Shown here: positions 13,346 to 23,196 of the stretch, in pieces | Layout: each line of letters starts with the position of its first letter | Numbering within the stretch: position 1 is the stretch's first letter | NCBI GenBank assembly: GCA_021234155.1 | Contig: JAJEKV010000040.1 | Span: 3,573,799-3,637,798 of the forward strand | DNA from: Isoetes taiwanensis | Taxonomy: Eukaryota; Streptophyta; Lycopodiopsida; Isoetales; Isoetaceae | Direction of reading: 5' to 3' | DNA length: 64,000 nt | Translations under genes and position numbers: made by a program | The notes under the pieces: model-generated | Database searches by the model: none | What the model was told of the DNA's origin: nothing | The model's input: the letters and a program-made list of their open reading frames with translations, nothing else

Positions 13346-15004
13346 TCAACAGAGCCAACATAGATAAAGAAATTTATGGAAGAAATGGCACAGGAAGAAG
13401 TAAAAGACTCGAAACCTTAGCTCATGATTATGATCAGATCATGGCATTAGTAGCAGATGGAGACATTCCAAGGACAGTAGATGAGGCATTAACTTGTCCA
13501 GATAAAGCCAAATGGGAAGAAGCAATGAAAGATGAACTCATGTCTTTTGAGGAGACAGAAACTTATGAACTGGTTGATTATCCAGCTGATCACAACATTA
13601 TTGGCAGTAAATGGATATTTAGAATTAAAGAAGGAATAGATGGTACAAAAAAATACAAAGCTCGTCTTGTTGCTCAAGGTTTTACACAAAAGAAAGGGAA
13701 GATTTTGAAGAAACCTATTCACCTATAGTGAAGCTTACTAGTATAAGGGTACTCTTGGGACTAGCAAATGCATTAAATTTAGAACTACATCACATGGATG
13801 TGAAAACAGCCTTTTTAAATGCAAAATTAGATGAAAAAGTTTATATGAAGCAAGCTCCAGGTTATGAGAGGGGCAAAAATAAAGTCTGGAGATTGAATAG
13901 AGCGGTTTATGGGCTAAAACAGGCTCCAAGGGAATGGTACCTGTGCATTAACAATTATCTCAAAGAACAGGGTTTTGAGAAATTGCAAAATGATGGAAAC
14001 ATATATAGATACAAGGTTGAAAACAAGTATTGCATTATAGCCTTGTATGTAGACGATTGTATCATGATTGCTAATGATACAAAAACATTGGATGTTTGCA
14101 AAAATATACTGAAAGCCAAATATAGGATGACAGACTTGGGAGAGTTAAAACATTTTTTGGGCATTGAAGTCACAAGAGATAGAGAAAAGAACTGGCTAAA
14201 GTTAACTCAAAGCAGACATATTGACAATATGTTAAACAGGTTTAATTTGGTGGATGCTCATGTAGTGAAAACACCAGTGGTCCTAGGGCATAAACTGACA
14301 GCAGAAAAGGAGGTGACAGAAAAAGAAATGAAAGAAATGGAGAAGATACCTTATAGAGAGTTGGTTGGATGTTTATTATATCTAGCTAACAATAGTAGAC
14401 CTGACATCTCTTACATAGTCAATATCTTGAGCAGAAAATGCAGCAATCCTACTAAAGAACATTGGTTGGCAGGAAAAAGGGTATTGAAATATCTCAAGGG
14501 CACCATAAATCATGGAATAATGTTTGATTCAAAAGATCTTAATATTTATGCTTATAGTGACGCAGATTGGGGTGGAGATCTGGCATTACGAAAGTCTACC
14601 TTAGGCTATGTGGTGTACCTAGCAGGAGGAGCAATTAATTGGAAGTGTAAAAAACAGAGTGCCATAGCCATGTCTTCAGCTGAAGCTGAATACTCAGCAT
14701 CCTCTTGGTGGCAAGGGAAATAGCATGGTTGAGAAGGTTGTTGGATGAATTAGATTGCAAACAGACTGATCCTACAGAAATATACACTGACAGCCAAAGT
14801 TGTATAGCCATAGCTAAAAATCCTATTGTTCATGAGAGAACAAAGCATATCGAGTTAAATATGCACTTTATCAGGGATATGGTTTCAAAGAATTATGTCA
14901 AATTAGTGTATGTGAATACCTCTGATCAAGTAGCAGATGTATCCACAAAAGCTTTGACTGAAAGCAAATTTATACAGTTTAGAAATGCACTCAAAGTTCT
15001 GTGA
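13345..15004 (+). pseudogene. Copia relic A: reverse transcriptase and RNase H
   Basis: Reading begins before the reverse transcriptase with IYGRNGTGRSKRLETLAHDY, shifts frame, and continues at 13441 with DEALTCPDKAKWEEAMKDEL and KYKARLVAQGFTQK. A frameshift follows near 13700, then 13728-14723 carries HHMDVKTAFLNAKLDE, RAVYGLKQAPREWY and the catalytic YVDDCIMIAND. RNase H follows with YSDADWGGD and, after another shift at about 14705, YTDSQSCIAIAKNPIVHERT and DVSTKAL. The order is the normal Copia order. Three or more frameshifts make it inactive. It is closer to Copia B than to Copia C in this window (GYERGKNKVWRLNRAVYGLKQ). Confidence 0.85.
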
Positions 15005-15169
15005 AAGAGGAGGTTAAAGTTCACTACACAATGTGGTTGAGTAAGGACTCTTATCAAAGGAATTATGGAGCTGAGAATACAAGATTATCTTTTAAATTTA
15101 CAGTTCAGATATGCACTGAAATTATGCTTATGAAACCTAAGTCAAAGGCTCTATTCAGGAAAAAGTGCA

Positions 15170-15325
15170 GTTCAGACATGCACTGGATTTGAAATAATCG
15201 TTGTTGAAAAGTTAGTGCAGTTCAGACTTGCACTAGAAACTTGCTTATGGATTTGAAATAATCATTGTTGAAAAGTTAGTGCAGTTCAGACTTGCGCTGG
15301 AAACTTGCTTATGCAACTCAGGCTA
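15170..15325 (+). repeat. Tandem repeat in Copia relic A 3' region
   Basis: A unit of about 64 bases containing GTGCAGTTCAGACTTGCACT, AAACTTGCTTATGG and GAAATAATCATTGTTGAAAA is repeated a little more than twice between the end of pol and the polypurine tract. Shorter GTGCAGTTCAGAC-like copies extend leftward to about 15105. Confidence 0.75.
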
Positions 15326-15434
15326 AAAGCCTTACTCTGCAAACTGACACAGACCAGATATGCACTAAATGTTAAATGAACATTGCATAATACGGTTGGA
15401 ATGAAGGTTATATGATTATGCAATAAAGGAGGTG

Positions 15435-16112
15435 TGTTGGAAATTGTTATTGCATAATCTGCTTAGGCTTAATGCCTTATCCGCCATAATCTGCTTAGGC
15501 TTAATGCCTTATCTGCCATATCTGGATAAAAGACCAAATAGTGTTGATTGGTCAAGACAAAAGATATCCTCTGTAAATATCTCCTAAGATGATACATCAG
15601 AAGAGTAGCTGCACAATGGTGTCAAGATCTGGAGAGTTATGTGAACATAGTGAAACATTAGATTCATATGGTTCAAAGGTGCAACCTTAGGGGGAGGAGT
15701 TTATTTAACCATTAACTTTATAAACCTGCATGGTTAATGGTTAAGTTTATATTGAAACGAGTATTGGAGGCAAAAGAAAATTGAATATGGAAACTCGAGA
15801 ACACAGGCGTGCCGATCTGCTAATTCCTCTCCATAACCGTCGAAGACGATTTCTATATGAGCAGATACAGATATGAAGAGGGCAGACGGACGAAACAGGG
15901 CATCCGGGCTTCGCTGACAAGGGAGTTATCGTCGTCAAAACATTGAATAGTATGGTTGAATGATGGATCGAAAATACATTGCTACAGTGTTATTTGAAAT
16001 TGAATTATTACATTCCAATGGTCTATAGTGCAATTGTGATTTTATGAACTAGGTTGTTGAATAAATGCAATGATCTCATAAGCTTATTGCTATATTCATT
16101 AACTGTGTGAAA
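15435..16112 (+). repeat. Copia relic A 3' LTR (end uncertain)
   Basis: The sequence following the purine-rich tract starts TGTTGGAAATTG, the usual Copia LTR beginning. A perfect-looking 32-base tandem duplication (15453-15484 and 15485-15516, one mismatch) lies just inside. No partner LTR exists in the window, so the 3' boundary, near 16112, is an estimate. Confidence 0.55.
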
Positions 16113-17286
16113 TTGAGTGCATGAATTATGCTCTAATTTTCTACAAATTTGGTATAGTAAATGGTCAAAATCTTCTCTACCTTATCCAATCTGATGATAG
16201 ATTCGTCAACACAATTATTTACATTGCTCTGTGGAATATATGGAAATCTAGAAATCATGTTCTGTATAGGCAAAAAAGGCCTTCTATCTTTTGGATAAAG
16301 CTGCATTTTCAATTTGACTTTGAAACTATTGCTACTGCTCACAAAAAGAGATATGGAACTAATTATGACAGGAAATGGGACGCTCATGGAGCATATAAGG
16401 GACACTATGATTTATTTATTTCCAATTTGAATGTAGTAGATTATAACATTTTCTTTTTTTGATAATCCTAGAGTAACTTGAATTCCTTCGTGGAGATGAA
16501 AGGAGTAAATTCGATGATAATTCTCCATTCAGTCAAACATCAAAGGACCAGATATTGCTATTTCAATGGAATCCTTCCTAATGAGAACTGGGCATAGAAG
16601 GTATCAGAAAGAAAGTGAGGATTTGTGGGCTGCTATCTTCTGCAGGGAGGTAGTACAAGTTTATTGTCTGTGGACTTTCTTGGCAAATCACAATTTCATT
16701 CTTACTGAGAGGCAGATGATAAGGTATAGGACCATGTACTATAATCATAAGCTCCTTGCTGATCTGTATGGATCTCTGCTGATTTTTTTGGAGTATAAGG
16801 ACAAATTCCACCTGTTCTATAATAACAATTGGTCTCCTGATCATTACATCTTCGGAACTACTGATGTATTCAATGCCTACTTCAATTCTGTCTTCTTTGC
16901 TGACTCCTAGACATCACTTCCTTCTTGCTCTTCCCAAAACATGCTTCTGCTCTTGTTTAATTTTGATCTAGCTTCACTTTTTTGGAATGTTAACCTGTTG
17001 GCAGGATTCTACAGCAGAGACAAAAGTTGATCATACACATGATCTCCTCACATAGTTGGACTCCCTCGAATTTTTCTTCATTCAAGACTCTACAGTTAAT
17101 TATCTATTACAGATTATTATCTTGTTGATGTTTAAGAGATCATAGTTCTTGTGCTATGACGCTCTCCTCTGGTTTTAAACTTATATTTTGGCATGCTTTT
17201 CTAACAAAAAGCATGAACTTTGCTATGTACTTGAGATTTTATAAATAATGATAAAACCATCTCTTACTTTCAAAAAAAAAAAAAAA
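16113..17286 (+). pseudogene. LINE ORF2 C-terminal relic, 3' UTR and poly(A)
   Basis: The frame at 16121-16462 carries ALWNIWKSRNHVLYRQKR, a pattern common at the C-terminus of plant L1 ORF2 proteins. A second piece at 16566-16910 continues with no recognised motif and ends FFADS-stop. The sequence to 17270 has no coding signal and finishes in 15 A at 17272-17286. This closes the L1-like block. It belongs to LINE copy 2 if the Copia relic simply interrupted it, or to copy 1 if copy 2 lost its own end. Confidence 0.65.
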
Positions 17287-18330
17287 CTATTGAGATCCAT
17301 TTGCTAGACCAGCCATCACTTCTATCTCATATCAACATCTTTATCTATCCATAGTTATTTCATATCTCTGCTAAACCCAGAGAGGATAGAACTGTAGTTT
17401 TGTCAGATCCTGAGATGGGTAGAAACGTAGAAAGCGTGTTTGCCTGTGTTTTCAAGCCCGAACCCAGTTGGAAGGTGAACTTGTGCGAGAAGATTCAGGT
17501 GTGGAATTTATTTCGACAAAATTGCTACGTTTTGCAGGGAAATAAGGTCATTCATATCAATTGGTATCAGAACTCAGTCCATTTTAAAAATCTTGTGCAA
17601 TGGCTCAAAACACGTTAAATATACCAAAAGGTCAATACAATCAAGTCATAAACACCGCTGCTCAAATTGCTACTCATACTGGAATTCCTGCCTCATCCAA
17701 TTTTATAGAAAACCAAAGAAAATTGGATACACGGGCATATTATATGGTTACCTACCTGATATATATCAGCAGCCGCCTTTTCCTGCAAGCCCTCCATCTA
17801 TTAATCCTTCTTCTCATAGTATGAAAGAATTAAATGGCCTGAAAAGGTTGAAGGAATGCCATCATCTGCAAAAGATAAACGAAGCTTGCCAATGGTTTTG
17901 GGATTCCTGAAAGGTTGAGAAAACTTCTTTGAAAGAGTCAAAGCTACAAAGGAGCAAAAATTACATGCAATGGACTAAGTACTTGATAAATGTAGCCAGA
18001 ATACGGTGGCAAGGTCGAAAGAAATTATTGCCCAGATTAAGACATGGGCAGATTTCAGAAAGACATTTAAATCACATAATTTACATGTCAGTTATTACTA
18101 AGATCTAAAAAAAGACAGTGGTGTGGCGACCATACGGGTATTACTTTGATATGCATAAATATGATCACACACGGATGCAAAAAGGTAAACCAATGGTCCA
18201 GATCGCATCACCCCAATGGATGATATCTTGCCAAGTGTCACACGTACACGTAGGTTCTGGAATGCTCATGAGAACTTCCTAGAAACATACTATGCATATG
18301 AGGAAGATACAAGAGAATATCACTAAGAAA
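17287..18330 (+). mobile_element. LTR-retrotransposon relic with primer-binding site and gag start
   Basis: TGGTATCAGAAC at 17562-17573 closely matches the tRNA-iMet primer-binding site used by plant LTR elements. A frame starting with ATG 26 bases later (17600-17824) reads MAQNTLNIPKGQYNQVINTA and then decays. This order, LTR tail, primer site, gag, is that of a 5' end. No 3' partner LTR was found, and the LTR start is not defined. Downstream to 18330 a few gag-like frames are visible without a recognisable domain. I cannot assign Copia or Ty3. Confidence 0.4.
17562..17573 (+). promoter_or_regulatory. Primer-binding site (tRNA-iMet type)
   Basis: The 12 bases match TGGTATCAGAGC with one change (A for G at position 11). 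It precedes a gag-like ATG by 26 bases, as expected. Confidence 0.5.
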
Positions 18331-18460
18331 AATATGTAGTGCATTGGTAAAGGTATATGGCTTGCAATTAGTGAGTTGTGAGTTCAAACATTACCTCGTG
18401 CAACTACTAGAGATGCCTTATTCTTGTCGAATGATTTTGTTTCATTGCTAATGTTCTGAT
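18330..18460 (+). mobile_element. Possible tRNA-derived SINE
   Basis: TAGTGCATTGG at 18337-18347 fits the A box of RNA polymerase III promoters (TRGYNNANNNG), and GTTCAAACA at 18382-18390 fits the B box except for its last base. Their spacing, about 45 bases, is right for a tRNA-like head. No clean 3' tail or target duplication was found, so this remains a guess. Confidence 0.25.
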
Positions 18461-18639
18461 CTATCAAGTATTCCCAGCAGTCTAGCATATTCTTTGCATA
18501 TTTCTTGCATATTTTCTACGTATTCTCCTTGTTTTCGAGTACGTTCATGACAGTTTGAATTGGAATCCCTTACCGATTCTCATCAATTTGGAGTCTAAGT
18601 ATTTCTTTATACATATTTGGTGTTTTGTCTCTATGGAGG

Positions 18640-19350
18640 AGATTTCTTCATTGCTTGTTCAAGTATGCCAGCAATTGTTGTCAGACAATAAAAGAGCTCA
18701 GAGAATGGGTCGCTTCGTTTGAATCTGCTTCTAGCTTTGCATTGCGGCCATCAGAGCCTAAAATTATCCTGCCAAAGAAGTTTCATGGCAATCGGTCCAA
18801 ACTTCATATAAGATCCAGCTTGTGATTTAGCATAGATATCCCATGATCTAGGAACAAGTTGGATTGATTGGTTTTCTCCCCAAAGGGCCAGCTCTTTAAG
18901 TTGGTTCGCTCCTTTGATAGAGAGAGGAGCTCCAGAGTTGCAGGATTTTACTGCTTTCATTGCTGAGCTCGAGGCGCGCTTTGGGGGATACAGATTGTCA
19001 ATGCACGTCAGTTACAAAAATCAATAATCTTAAGCAAGGTTCTCGTCCAACGTTGGTTTATGCATCTAAATTCCACCACATTGTAGTGGATACTACCTGG
19101 GATGATGTGCTCTTCGTGATTGTTTTCAAAGAGGACTTCGCGAGGATATGTGAAGGAGATATTATTGATCATAGAGGATCTAGAACCTTGGATGAAACTA
19201 TAAAATTTGCAGTTCGTTGTGACAACCATCTCTTTGAGCGTAGGCAGGAAAGATGGAATCAGTTGGTTTCTTTATTTCCGCAAACAAGAGTGGTTATAAC
19301 AACTTCTGCATAGCCCATGCCCTCTAGCTCAGATGGCCCTATACTTATAC
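18640..19350 (+). pseudogene. Ty3/gypsy-type gag relic
   Basis: Gag forms the particle of LTR retrotransposons. Pieces in shifting frames give SEPKIILPKKFHGNRSK, then WIDWFSPQ and APELQDFTAFIAELEARFG, then INNLKQGSRPTLVYASKFHH, DTTWDDVLFVIVFKEDF and KFAVRCDNHLFERRQERWNQ. This is the order of the retrotrans-gag domain of Ty3-like elements, ending in the linker before the zinc knuckle. The knuckle is absent: LINE sequence takes over at about 19350. At least three frameshifts are present. No pol, primer site or LTR of this element is visible. Confidence 0.6.
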
Positions 19351-20208
19351 ACCTTGCGTATTTCCATAAGGATGACAGAATGGATGCACAACGTCTTCCT
19401 CCCCGGGCTCTGTTATTGGCACAAGGGCCACAACGTCTGAAGAGAGTGTGGCAGGAGCATTGTAGGGGATGGTTCGCAAGATGGTCCATAGACTATCAAC
19501 ACATTATGGATATGTCGGATATCGCAGAGCAGGAGCTGCATTTGAATGAGCGCTTTGCTGCCTCTCCGTGGGATGTGCCCACTCTTGTAAAGCCCAAAAC
19601 AGAGCACTACCACACGCAGGTCAATCCGTCGCTTGAACACGGCCCCCACCAGTATCTGAAGGCACACATCTCTACCAAGAAACGGAGAGCCATAGCTGCA
19701 ATAAGGACAGGGTTCCACCATCTCAGAATTGAGACAGGCCGCTGGGGTACGGATGGAGGGCAGGGAATCCCCCGGCATGAGAGATTATGCCAGTGCTGTC
19801 ACATGCTGATAGTAGAAGATGAACACTATGCTCTACAGAAATGCCCAGCATATGCACACATCTGAGCAGCTCATGCCGATCTCAGATGCTCTGAGATAGC
19901 AATTCATCAACTGCTGGCTTCGCCAATGGTGGCACGTCTCGCGTCCTACATTCTGCAAGTCTCCACCATCAGGGAGTCCCTCACAGCACAAGGAATTTGA
20001 ACGCCCAGATAGGGCCTCTCAACGCCTACTACAAGGGTCTTTCCTCCCACATGGGGGGTTTTTTCATCCCAGTGGTAGAGACATATTGTACAGGGTTTCT
20101 GTTATTTTCTTTTGTGTTTGGAAATTTTCCACTACATTGTATCACCGTCTCATAGGCCAGTTGGCCTCCGTGGACGTTAAAATATACTTCCTTCCTTCCT
20201 TCCTTCCT
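19351..20208 (+). mobile_element. LINE family D, 3' fragment with TTCC tail (fragment 1)
   Basis: A frame to 19865 carries the C-terminal part of a reverse-transcriptase protein: RRAIAAIRTGFHHLRIETGR and then CQCCHMLIVEDEHYALQKC, a CX2CX9HX4C knuckle followed by PAYAHI. The same arrangement occurs at 51446-51721 (CMLCNMQEVEDELHALIRC), so both belong to one family, different from the L1-like copies. The 3' untranslated part ends with CGTCTCATAG, a short hairpin (GGCCAGTTGGCC) and a TTCC repeat at 20187-20208. The element is 5'-truncated and lies against the Ty3-type gag relic. Confidence 0.65.
20187..20208 (+). repeat. TTCC simple-repeat tail
   Basis: Five to six TTCC units follow directly on the 3' end of LINE family D fragment 1 and probably serve as its tail in place of poly(A). 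Confidence 0.75.
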
Positions 20209-21400
20209 ATACAGATTGATTGTGTAGTTCAGGGGCCCTTGGTTCAGGAGTTATGTGCTATATGAATCCAAATTTACATGCAGATAGCAAGGTGCATGGA
20301 ATCAATCCAATTTAGCATATATTCCATTTTTTTAAGGCTATCTAAATAAGAAATCCACCTACTGCTGAGCATAAAACCCCACCTATTGCACTTCAGCAGT
20401 TCAGAATGGTAGCCAAGCCTAACACTATGCAATGTGCAAAGAAAAAAGAGCCTCGGAGCCTTACCAGTAATATACATATCCATTTGCTAGTTTCATATTC
20501 TTTCCACATATTCATCTCGTGAAGTTTTTCTCCCTTTTTACAAGGATGGTTATGCCTATTGAGCCAATTGCTATCCAAAAACTTCAATTCATGTCAAAGA
20601 AATGCAAGAGGATTACAAGATGCTCACCATGGCCGCGTTGCAGTTTGGAGAAAAATTGGGGCAGGGCGATCGAAAGAAGGAGTCACTATTTCTTGACAAT
20701 GTAGTAAGCACAATCCCAGTTGAAATATCAGGGTTTGCATGCCTCGCTACTGCATGCTTTGTTTTCACATTGTTTAACGGTGTGTCACATACATCAGTAC
20801 CATGCATTTGAAATTGTTGGACAGTGTATTTTGTAGATAATAATAATACATTTAATACAATAATAAATACTTCTACATATGCCTTCCTCATATTTTTAAA
20901 CTTTAAGATCAAGGAATCTTCCCACACCAATTACCATTAACAAGCTTAAATCAATTAAATTAAGATATAATAACTTAACTATTCTACCCATTCAATGCCT
21001 CATGAACCTCACCAACAGCCAAAGCTCATTAACTTTAAAATGATCATTCTTCAATAATAAAATTAATTACAAAATCGTTTGAACACCAAAATTTTTGCAC
21101 ATAAAACGCCACCAACAAACTCACACGAAATAATTATTAACAGACAACCAATTCACCAACATCTAAAATTCTTTATTTTAGTGTATTATAGGAGATGACG
21201 TTTTTTTAGTTTGGAAAAGAAAAAAAAAATCAAAAAACATTGGCAAGTTCAAAAATAATATATAAACCATCAAATATAGCACAAATTTTATAACACACCA
21301 AAACAAAAACTTTCAATGCAGCCACGATAACATCATCTCTTCAATATCTTCATAAAAGCTTACTGCACTACAATGATGCGGGACAAAGGACATGACCAGA
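20209..21400. other. Unassigned tract with one weak exon-like frame
   Basis: Mostly AT-rich sequence without a recognised feature. At 20602-20700 a frame reads MQEDYKMLTMAALQFGEKLG followed by QGDRKKESLFLDN, which has the composition of real coding sequence and is preceded by CAAAG and followed by a weak GTAGTA donor-like site. I do not recognise the protein. It might be an exon of a host gene later split by Copia B, or chance. Confidence 0.3.
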
Positions 21401-21405
21401 ATGAT
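21401..21405 (+). repeat. Target site duplication of Copia B, left copy (ATGAT)
   Basis: ATGAT abuts the 5' LTR, and the identical five bases follow the 3' LTR at 49362-49366. This proves that everything from 21406 to 49361 entered this site as, or within, one Copia element. Confidence 0.93.
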
Positions 21406-21945
21406 TGTGAAATGTACGTTGATGCCATATTTGTGGTTACTAGGTTGTGGAAGTCTACATAGATGAATTGCAACAATGGTTGCATACCCTTAGGGCAAAG
21501 GTCGAAATAATTATATGATCAGTTTAGAAGGTTAATATTCTATGCTAAGGTTTAAGATTTAATATAAGCACATTCCTGATACACAAATGAGCAATGACCT
21601 TGTGTATCCACTATTCTGGAAAGTCCAAAACTGCCTGCGTGAAATCTAGACTCCAAAGGATAAAGGCTGTGTAGTTGGATTGACCTGTATCGGTTCCTCT
21701 GCACAGATCGATCCCTTAATATCATGACATGTAAAAGATCGTGATCAAATTGTCTAATGATATTTCTTAGAATGCTACAGTGTATGAGTCAATGGTTAAT
21801 GAATATTATTTTGATTTGATTGCTACAGTAACAGATATGCAATGGTTAAGTGCCTATACATTTGATTAAATTATTGATTGCGTTCAATGAAGATTTCTAT
21901 GGTATAACTTGGTTCTAACAATATTGAGTTGAAACATTTCTCACA
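21406..21945 (+). repeat. Copia B 5' LTR
   Basis: It starts TGTGAAATG and ends CATTTCTCACA, giving short inverted ends (TGTGA/TCACA). The 540 bases align along their whole length with 48818-49361. The primer-binding site begins two bases downstream. Confidence 0.93.
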
Positions 21946-21947
21946 AT

Positions 21948-21959
21948 TGGTATCAGAGC
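21948..21959 (+). promoter_or_regulatory. Copia B primer-binding site
   Basis: TGGTATCAGAGC is the perfect complement-type match to the 3' end of initiator tRNA-Met, two bases after the LTR. Confidence 0.9.
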
Positions 21960-21960
21960 T

Positions 21961-22493
21961 ATGGCAAGCAGGCTTGGATCTTCATTGTTAAGTGGAGTTG
22001 ATGTATTTGAAGGCGAAGCTGGTTTAAAAATAAGTCTCCCAAGGAAATGTGAGATTATTTAGTCAGAACTTATGAAGTCAAAAGTTCTTCTCAAATGGAG
22101 TTGCTGGACAGGGGGCTAAGGAGGCTGCAATTTAAAGAAGATGGTGACTTGACAAAGTTCTTCCGGAGATACGATAATATAATTGCAAATATGGAGGCAG
22201 CTGGCATACCTATAACTAAAGAGTTCCATGTTTTATCCTTCTCACGTTGCTTCTTTAATTTTGAGCAGTTGTCAACCTTAGTCAGAAATGTGGTAAGAAA
22301 CAGGGATAAGGCTGAGATAATGATCAGGACAGAACTCGAACAGAGAAAAATGCTTAAGGAGGAAGACGAAGAGGATATGGAGATGTTGTTTGCTGGCAAA
22401 AATAGGTATAGACAAGAAAAATTTGGCCTTGCTTTGAATGCGGAGAATATGGTCATCTAAAAAGCAATTGTCCTAAAACAAAAGATGTTAGAT
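21961..22493 (+). pseudogene. Copia B gag, internally deleted and frameshifted
   Basis: The start MASRLGSSLLSGVDVFEGEA overlaps the end of the primer site. By comparison with Copia C gag (MSTRFGANLLATIEVFKGD), about 85-100 codons are missing after GLKI. The frame resumes at SPKEM-stop-DYLVRTYEVKSSS and is open at 22095-22460. A one-base shift precedes the first CCHC knuckle, CFECGEYGHLKSNC, at 22430-22471. The second knuckle is cut by the nested array. Its right half lies at 45179 onward, and joining the two at the GTTTT duplication restores a knuckle-like CFNYYGYSHMANNC. Confidence 0.85.
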
Positions 22494-22498
22494 GTTTT
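22494..22498 (+). repeat. Target site duplication of Copia array C, left copy (GTTTT)
   Basis: GTTTT precedes the first C LTR and recurs at 45174-45178 right after the last one. Removing one copy and the array restores the reading of the Copia B zinc-knuckle region. Confidence 0.93.
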
Positions 22499-23131
22499 TG
22501 TTAGTATTTGAGCAAACTATATTCTTAAATTAAATGTCTAGCAAGATTAATCATTAACAACTTGTCTTAGCAAGTAATAAGGGAGCCAAAATATGGTCAC
22601 TAATCCCTTATTCCACAGCAATCATATTTTGAACAATCTTTAACACTTTCTCAAACATTATGATATGCTAGACCAAATTGTCGCTGCTCCTTCAAGATGA
22701 TACTCTTCAGTCATAAGTAATCATATTTATAACTATTCTTGGTAGATCTGGCGGTTCAGGGGTGAATCAGCTTTCCAAATCAGGCCTCTTCAATTATCTA
22801 CAAATATATCCCACAGGCGTATGAAACTTGTCTCTGTAACATTGAAACCTAACTAGGTTTCCACACGTATCTTTTTCACGCGTATTTTATACGGCAGAAA
22901 GGTATATGGGTGCTGCTTGCGGAATACAGCTTTAAAATTTGATTCTGAGTGCCCCAAACGCAGGCAGCGCCCCTTTTCACTTTTGATGCTCTTAACTTGC
23001 ATTTCACTGCCACTGCTTCTCATGAATGCTTGTATGACTTATAACCTACTGCCACTGCTTCTCATAGGCTAGAGCTTGCAGAATTATTAGATGAGTTTCC
23101 ATCAAACAATTATTACATGATAACCACTTCA
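22499..23131 (-). repeat. Copia C LTR1
   Basis: On the + strand it runs from TGTTAGTATTTGAG to ACCACTTCA, 633 bases. It is followed by TTCCCCCTTC, the complement of a GAAGGGGGAA polypurine tract, so it is the 3' LTR of unit C1. Confidence 0.92.
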
Positions 23132-23196
23132 TTCCCCCTTCATGTAATAATGAGATTTCAATTGCATTGTATTAAAGTTCTCAGCTGTAGAATTAA

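Larger units (their letters stand above)
13345..16112 (+). mobile_element. Ty1/Copia relic A, 5'-truncated, inside the LINE block
   Basis: Only the 3' half of a Copia element is present: reverse transcriptase, RNase H, a repeat-rich untranslated part, a polypurine tract (AAAGGAGG region before 15435) and LTR-like sequence starting TGTTGGAAATTG at 15435. No gag, protease, integrase, primer-binding site or second LTR is seen. The 5' edge falls mid-protein near 13345 where LINE sequence stops. The right edge near 16112 is set only by the return of LINE-like coding sequence. I infer truncation by recombination or deletion after insertion. Confidence 0.75.
7119..17286 (+). mobile_element. L1-like LINE, copy 2, interrupted by a Copia relic
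   Basis: This copy has an upstream frame, ORF1, ORF2 and a 3' end with a poly(A) tract at 17272-17286. It is better preserved than copy 1, with long frames broken by only a few lesions. A 5'-truncated Copia relic occupies about 13345-16112, after which LINE-like C-terminal sequence resumes. The zinc-finger part expected between the two LINE segments is missing, so the Copia event came with a deletion. I cannot exclude that the resumed segment is the 3' end of copy 1 instead. Confidence 0.75.

Noticed and set aside
22091-22456. Long minus-strand frame opposite Copia B gag
   Set aside because: Ser/Leu-rich shadow of the real gag frame on the + strand.
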